NCBI GenBank assembly: GCA_900771365.1
Contig: CAAGNU010000114.1
Coordinates: forward strand, 1-7,607
Length of the DNA stretch: 7,607 bases
Origin: Bacteroidales bacterium
Lineage (GTDB): Bacteria; Bacteroidota; Bacteroidia; Bacteroidales; P3
Direction: 5' to 3'
Notes under the pieces: generated by a model
Told to the model about the DNA's origin: nothing
The model's input: the letters and a program-made list of their open reading frames with translations, nothing else
The model's database searches: none
Shown here: positions 4,540 through 7,607 of the stretch, piece by piece
How the letters are laid out: every line of letters starts with the position of its first letter
Position numbering within the stretch: position 1 is the first letter of the stretch
Translations under genes and position numbers: made by a program

Positions 4540-7251
4540 TTAGAACAAGGAAGTCTGCTGACCTTCGGCGAAGCCTTCGCGGTCCTCATCCACCTCGTTA
4601 TAGTCGTCCGAGAAGCTTTCTGGCTCAGGTTCCGGCTCAGGCTCTGGGTCGGGCTCCAGCCACACGAATTCCTTAACCTTGCTGGTGGTGATGCGCTTGC
4701 CCTTGGCCTTGTAGCCCTTCACGGCGATAAAGTCGCTAACGGCAATCTCCTCCTCGAGTATCTTCTTGCCGCTATCGGGGTCGTAGATGACCTTGAGGTG
4801 CGGGAAGGTGTCCATCTTGAAGGCAATCATCTCGTCGCCCTCGTCAAGGAAGGCGAGCTTCTTGTCGTTGTCCTCGGCCTGGAAACGCTTGAGGTAATAG
4901 CTGCCTGTGGCTCCCTCGCGGTAGAGGACGGTGACGATGTCGCGGGCGCGGTACTTGCGGATTTCGACCATGTCGTCGTCGAAATGGCCCGCGAGGTCCT
5001 GCCCCATGAGGCGCATATAGCCCGACTGGGTGAGGGTGAAAATCTTATCCTTGCCCGAGAAGCGGCCAAGCGACTCGCCGGCGCCCGTGACGTTGAGGCG
5101 GTTGACGGTGCGGTCAATCCATATCTCGCGGGCTTCGAGGGTGGAGATGCCCTCGCCCTTCTTGGTGATGTTGCGCACAGCGTTGCGGGTGAGGATGTTG
5201 CCCATGGCGTTACGGCCCTTGATGGCGAGCTTGGCAAAGTCGAAGTCGAAGCTGACCTTCTTCAGCTTGGCTTTGGTGGCGTGGTGCACGGTCACCACCT
5301 CGGCCTCGCCGTTGGCATTAGCGGAGAAGTAGAGCACCTTAGTGCCTTTGTTGCCCTGGGTGAGGTTGTACTCTGTGTCGCGCGTCACCCCGATCACAGA
5401 GAAGCGCTTGACATACACAAAGCCCATATTGCCGTCGCGGTATATCATGTTGTACACCGTGCGGTCGTCCTTGCGGCGGAAGATGCCTATGTGCAGCAGC
5501 TCCTTGCAGGAGGTAGAGCCCACGAAGGCCTTGTCCGAGACCTTGGTGACGAGCATGGTGCCATCCTGGCGGAACACGATGAGCTCGTCCATCTTGGAGC
5601 AGTCAAAGGCATATTCCGCGCCCTCGTCCTTCTTGAGGGCTGTGCCCGCAAAGCCGTCGGCCATGTTCACATACAGTTTCTCGTTGGCCACGGCCACGTT
5701 GGCAGCCTGTATCTCCTCAAAGTTGCGGATCTCCGTCTTGCGCTCGCGTCCCTTGCCGTAGGTGTCGAGGATATGCTGGAAATAGTTGACGGCATAGTCG
5801 GTGAGGTGGGCCAAGTGGTTCTTGGTCTCCTCGATGTCGGCCTCGATGCTGGCAATCTCCTCCTCCGCCTTCTTGATGTCGAAGCGGGAGATCTTCCTCA
5901 CAGGCTTCTCGCAGAGTTTCAGCACATGCTCGCGGGTAATCTCCTGGCGGAATAGCTTTCTGTACGGGTCGAAGCCGCGCTCAATGCCCGTCACCTGGTC
6001 CTCCCATGTGTCGAAGTCCTTCTTCTCCAAAACCTTGTAGATGCCCTTCTCAAAGAAAATTTTTTCTAACGAGACCCAGTGCCACTTGTTCTCAAGTTCC
6101 GAGAGCTGTATCTCCAGCTCCTGACGCAAGAGATCCTTGGTGCGGAACGTGGAATGGCGCAGTATATCGCTGGCAGTCATGAATACGGGCTTATCGTCAA
6201 CAATGACGCAAGTCTGCGGCGAGAAGCTTGTCTGGCAGCTCGTGAAGGCATAGAGGGCGTCAATCATCTGGTCGGGTGAGATGCCCGAAGGAAGGTAGCA
6301 CACTATCTCTACCTCGGCGGCGGTGTTGTCATCCACCTTCTTAATCTTAATCTTGCCCTTCTCGTTAGCCTTGAGGATGCTGTCGATGAGCACATCGGTA
6401 GTAATGCCGTAGGGTATCTCGGTGATGACGATGGCCTTGCGCTTCTCATCATAGTGCATCCTCGCACGGATGCGCAGACGGCCGCCCACAGCGGCATCGT
6501 TATACTTGGTCACATCGATGAGGCCGCCTGTGGGAAAGTCGGGGAAAATCTCGAAAGGCTCATCTTTCAGCACCTTGATGGAAGCCTCGATAAGCTCGCA
6601 GAAGTTATACGGAAGAATTACCGAGGTGAGGGTCACGGCGATACCCTTGGTACCCTGCGCCAGAAGCAGCGGAAACTTGATAGGCAGCGTCACCGGTTCC
6701 TGTTTGCGGCCGTCATAGCTCGGCTTCCACTGCGTCGTCTTCGCGTTGAAGACCACCTCTTTGGCAAACTTGGAGAGACGTGCCTCGATATATCGGCCGG
6801 CAGCTGCCCCGTCGCCCGTGAGGATGTTGCCCCAGTTACCCTGGCAGTCAATCAAGAGGTTCTTCTGCCCCATGTTGACCAGGGCATCGTTGATAGAAGC
6901 GTCGCCGTGAGGATGGTAGAGCATAGTGGTGCCCACAATGTTGGCAACCTTCGTATAGCGGCCGTCGTCAGTCTCCTTCATAGCATGGAGGATGCGACGC
7001 TGCACAGGCTTCAAGCCGTCGTCGATATGCGGTACCGAGCGGTCCAGGATGACATCCGAAGCGTAGTCAATCCAATACTCACGAAACATCCCACCCAACG
7101 ACAGCGTAGAGCCCTCCGAAACGGGTTCCTGCTGCTCCATATCAGTCTGAAGATTCGAAGATTCGAAGTTTTGAAGATCCGCGGGTTCCTCCCCCGACCT
7201 TTCAATCTCCTTATCTTCTAATCTCTTATCAACGTTTTCGTTATCGTCCAT
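4540..7251 (-). CDS. parC: DNA topoisomerase IV / gyrase-like A subunit (ParC type)
   Basis: This is the DNA-breaking subunit of a type IIA topoisomerase. With an ATPase B subunit, which is not in the window, it passes duplexes to decatenate or relax DNA. It has 903 residues. The breakage-reunion domain runs from about 55 to 510: DYASDVILDRSVPHIDDGLKPVQRRILHAM (62-91), YHPHGDASINDAL (112-124), and the catalytic Arg153-Tyr154 in AAGRYIE. A coiled-coil stretch lies at about 457-482. The C-terminal beta-pinwheel (about 520-855) has KGRNAMGNIL (678-687) in place of the gyrase QRRGGKG box, which favours decatenation or relaxation over supercoiling. The end is an acidic tail with a PE repeat (866-878) and a terminal QTSLF (899-903). 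The -7 box at 7270-7277 suits the ATG at 7251. Met38 (7140) and Met55 (7089) are alternative starts, because residues 1-50 are polar and largely repeat-encoded. The GyrA Ser83 position is Ala118. Confidence 0.95.
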   Translation of the reverse strand: MDDNENVDKRLEDKEIERSGEEPADLQNFESSNLQTDMEQQEPVSEGSTLSLGGMFREYWIDYASDVILDRSVPHIDDGLKPVQRRILHAMKETDDGRYTKVANIVGTTMLYHPHGDASINDALVNMGQKNLLIDCQGNWGNILTGDGAAAGRYIEARLSKFAKEVVFNAKTTQWKPSYDGRKQEPVTLPIKFPLLLAQGTKGIAVTLTSVILPYNFCELIEASIKVLKDEPFEIFPDFPTGGLIDVTKYNDAAVGGRLRIRARMHYDEKRKAIVITEIPYGITTDVLIDSILKANEKGKIKIKKVDDNTAAEVEIVCYLPSGISPDQMIDALYAFTSCQTSFSPQTCVIVDDKPVFMTASDILRHSTFRTKDLLRQELEIQLSELENKWHWVSLEKIFFEKGIYKVLEKKDFDTWEDQVTGIERGFDPYRKLFRQEITREHVLKLCEKPVRKISRFDIKKAEEEIASIEADIEETKNHLAHLTDYAVNYFQHILDTYGKGRERKTEIRNFEEIQAANVAVANEKLYVNMADGFAGTALKKDEGAEYAFDCSKMDELIVFRQDGTMLVTKVSDKAFVGSTSCKELLHIGIFRRKDDRTVYNMIYRDGNMGFVYVKRFSVIGVTRDTEYNLTQGNKGTKVLYFSANANGEAEVVTVHHATKAKLKKVSFDFDFAKLAIKGRNAMGNILTRNAVRNITKKGEGISTLEAREIWIDRTVNRLNVTGAGESLGRFSGKDKIFTLTQSGYMRLMGQDLAGHFDDDMVEIRKYRARDIVTVLYREGATGSYYLKRFQAEDNDKKLAFLDEGDEMIAFKMDTFPHLKVIYDPDSGKKILEEEIAVSDFIAVKGYKAKGKRITTSKVKEFVWLEPDPEPEPEPEPESFSDDYNEVDEDREGFAEGQQTSLF
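4622..4657 (-). repeat. Six hexanucleotide units encoding the PE-rich tail of the topoisomerase
   Basis: On the plus strand six units follow one another: GGCTCA, GGTTCC, GGCTCA, GGCTCT, GGGTCG, GGCTCC. On the coding strand they read as GAGCC-type units giving Glu-Pro and Asp-Pro pairs (around residues 866-878). Unit number can change by slippage without breaking the frame, so the tail length may vary between strains. Confidence 0.85.
7149..7180 (+). repeat. 8-bp repeat array inside the topoisomerase N-terminal codons
   Basis: Four exact 8-base units on the plus strand: GAAGATTC (7149-7156), GAAGATTC (7157-7164), GAAGTTTT (7165-7172), GAAGATCC (7173-7180). Read antisense they encode about residues 24-35 of the topoisomerase (within ADLQNFESSNLQT). 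The units match the array at 7325-7380, in the same orientation. Confidence 0.85.
7199..7230 (-). repeat. Second 8-bp repeat array, opposite orientation, in the topoisomerase N-terminus
   Basis: On the minus strand the units AGATTAGA, AGATAAGG and AGATTGAA follow one another at an 8-base period. They encode most of DKRLEDKEIER (residues 8-18). They are degenerate copies of the AGATTYGA-type unit at 7149-7180 but in inverted orientation. The two arrays could therefore pair imperfectly in the first 100 bases of the mRNA. Confidence 0.6.
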
Positions 7252-7269
7252 AGTATTCGTTTAAAAATG

Positions 7270-7277
7270 CAAAGATA
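7270..7277 (-). promoter_or_regulatory. Bacteroidota -7 promoter box for the topoisomerase gene
   Basis: The minus strand reads TATCTTTG, a perfect match to the phylum's TAnnTTTG -7 element for the primary sigma factor. The start of transcription would fall near 7263, leaving a leader of about a dozen bases before the ATG at 7251. The -33 region (about 7297-7303) is only AT-rich, without a clear TTG. This is the best promoter in the window and supports 7251 as the start. Confidence 0.7.
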
Positions 7278-7324
7278 CAAAAATATATTGAATTAATAAA
7301 TAAATAATTTAAAATGCGAGATAT

Positions 7325-7380
7325 GGAGATGTGAAGATTTGGAGATTTGAAGATGAGAAGATTTGGAAGATGGGAAGGTT
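7325..7380 (+). repeat. Array of seven 8-bp GRAGATTT-type units
   Basis: Unbroken 8-base units: GGAGATGT, GAAGATTT, GGAGATTT, GAAGATGA, GAAGATTT, GGAAGATG and GGAAGGTT (the last two degenerate). It lies upstream of the topoisomerase promoter and has no long open frame of its own. Purine-rich runs of this GAAGATTT style recur between genes in many Bacteroidota genomes, from memory. Confidence 0.85.
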
Positions 7381-7486
7381 GATTTGACGGCATGAAAACG
7401 GCTCCCGTCCAACTCTTAACTAACGACGGCTCCCGCACAAATATCAATTGGCAACTTCTAAAATTGACACAAAATGAGATTTATAT

Positions 7487-7598
7487 AACGTGAATTACCG
7501 TAAATTGCACGAGAATTAACGTGAATTAATTCGTTGCTTGATAGTAATTTACGGAAATTCACGTTTAATTCACGGCAATTTTCGTTTTAAATAATCAG
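7487..7598. repeat. Inverted array of about 10-bp CGTGAATT units
   Basis: AACGTGAATTACCGTAAATT (7487-7506) and its near-complement at 7546-7565 match at 19 of 20 positions across a 39-base spacer. Around this core the left half consists of CG(T/A)(G/A)AATT-like units with CG steps at 7489, 7499, 7510 and 7520. The right half has the same unit inverted (AATTTACGG, AAATTCACG, TAATTCACGG, CAATTTTCG). Spacing of 10 to 12 bases is close to one DNA helical turn. No terminator-like U-run and no transposase gene are visible. It may continue beyond the window. Confidence 0.8.
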
Positions 7599-7607
7599 AG
7601 GTTGCCA

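Larger units (their letters stand above)
7252..7607. other. Gene-free region upstream of the topoisomerase gene
   Basis: Starting next to the topoisomerase gene, it holds the promoter (7270-7277), the 8-bp repeat array (7325-7380), two direct copies of ACGGCTCCCG (7398-7407 and 7426-7435, 28 bp apart) and a large inverted repeat of CGTGAATT-type units (7487-7598). No start codon and frame here looks like a gene. A short leftward open frame at 7447-7241 is built of the repeats and overlaps the topoisomerase start. Confidence 0.8.

Noticed and set aside
4798..5955. 385-codon open frame on the plus strand opposite the topoisomerase gene
   Set aside because: Same shadow effect, with a Leu/Val/Ala/Glu/His-biased product and no recognisable motif; the topoisomerase on the minus strand is certain.
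7487..7598. Insertion-sequence end or transposon remnant
   Set aside because: No transposase, no target duplication visible, and the arms are built of short internal units, not a single terminal repeat; the right side is cut by the window so this cannot be fully excluded.

Overview
The window looks like a chromosomal segment from a member of the Bacteroidales (Bacteroidota), plausibly a Prevotella-like or related gut or rumen lineage. Three things support this: a typical Bacteroidota -7 box (TATCTTTG) just upstream of the topoisomerase gene, the family-specific character of the HflX and topoisomerase proteins, and AT-rich short-unit intergenic repeats. I cannot name a species.

Layout from left to right. 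Positions 1-138 hold three and a third copies of a 41-bp tandem repeat, which run into the 3' end of an unrecognised rightward reading frame ending at 267. Every other gene is on the minus strand, so transcription runs right to left. In that order they are: a type IIA topoisomerase A subunit (7251-4540), a small secreted or lipoprotein-like protein of DUF4348 type (4441-4019), a GT4-type glycosyltransferase (3919-2723), the ribosome-associated GTPase HflX (2668-1364), and a two-gene unit (1313-858 and 861-394) that looks like a toxin-antitoxin pair. The pair consists of a DUF3990-type ADP-ribosyltransferase-fold protein and a DUF3791-like partner. The right end (7252-7607) is a gene-free regulatory and repeat region.

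The topoisomerase and hflX are core housekeeping genes and are rich in G+C. The toxin-antitoxin pair and the DUF4348 gene read as visibly richer in A+T, as expected for accessory genes lodged between core genes. The glycosyltransferase has no polysaccharide cluster around it.

The most interesting material is the toxin-antitoxin-like pair and the way intergenic repeats enter coding sequence. An 8-bp GAAGATTY repeat occurs both in the intergenic region at 7325-7380 and inside the N-terminal codons of the topoisomerase. A second repeat type supplies the last codons and stop of the glycosyltransferase. The topoisomerase also ends in a PE-repeat plus a QTSLF tail that matches a sliding-clamp-binding motif. 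I see nothing that is clearly a wholly new system.
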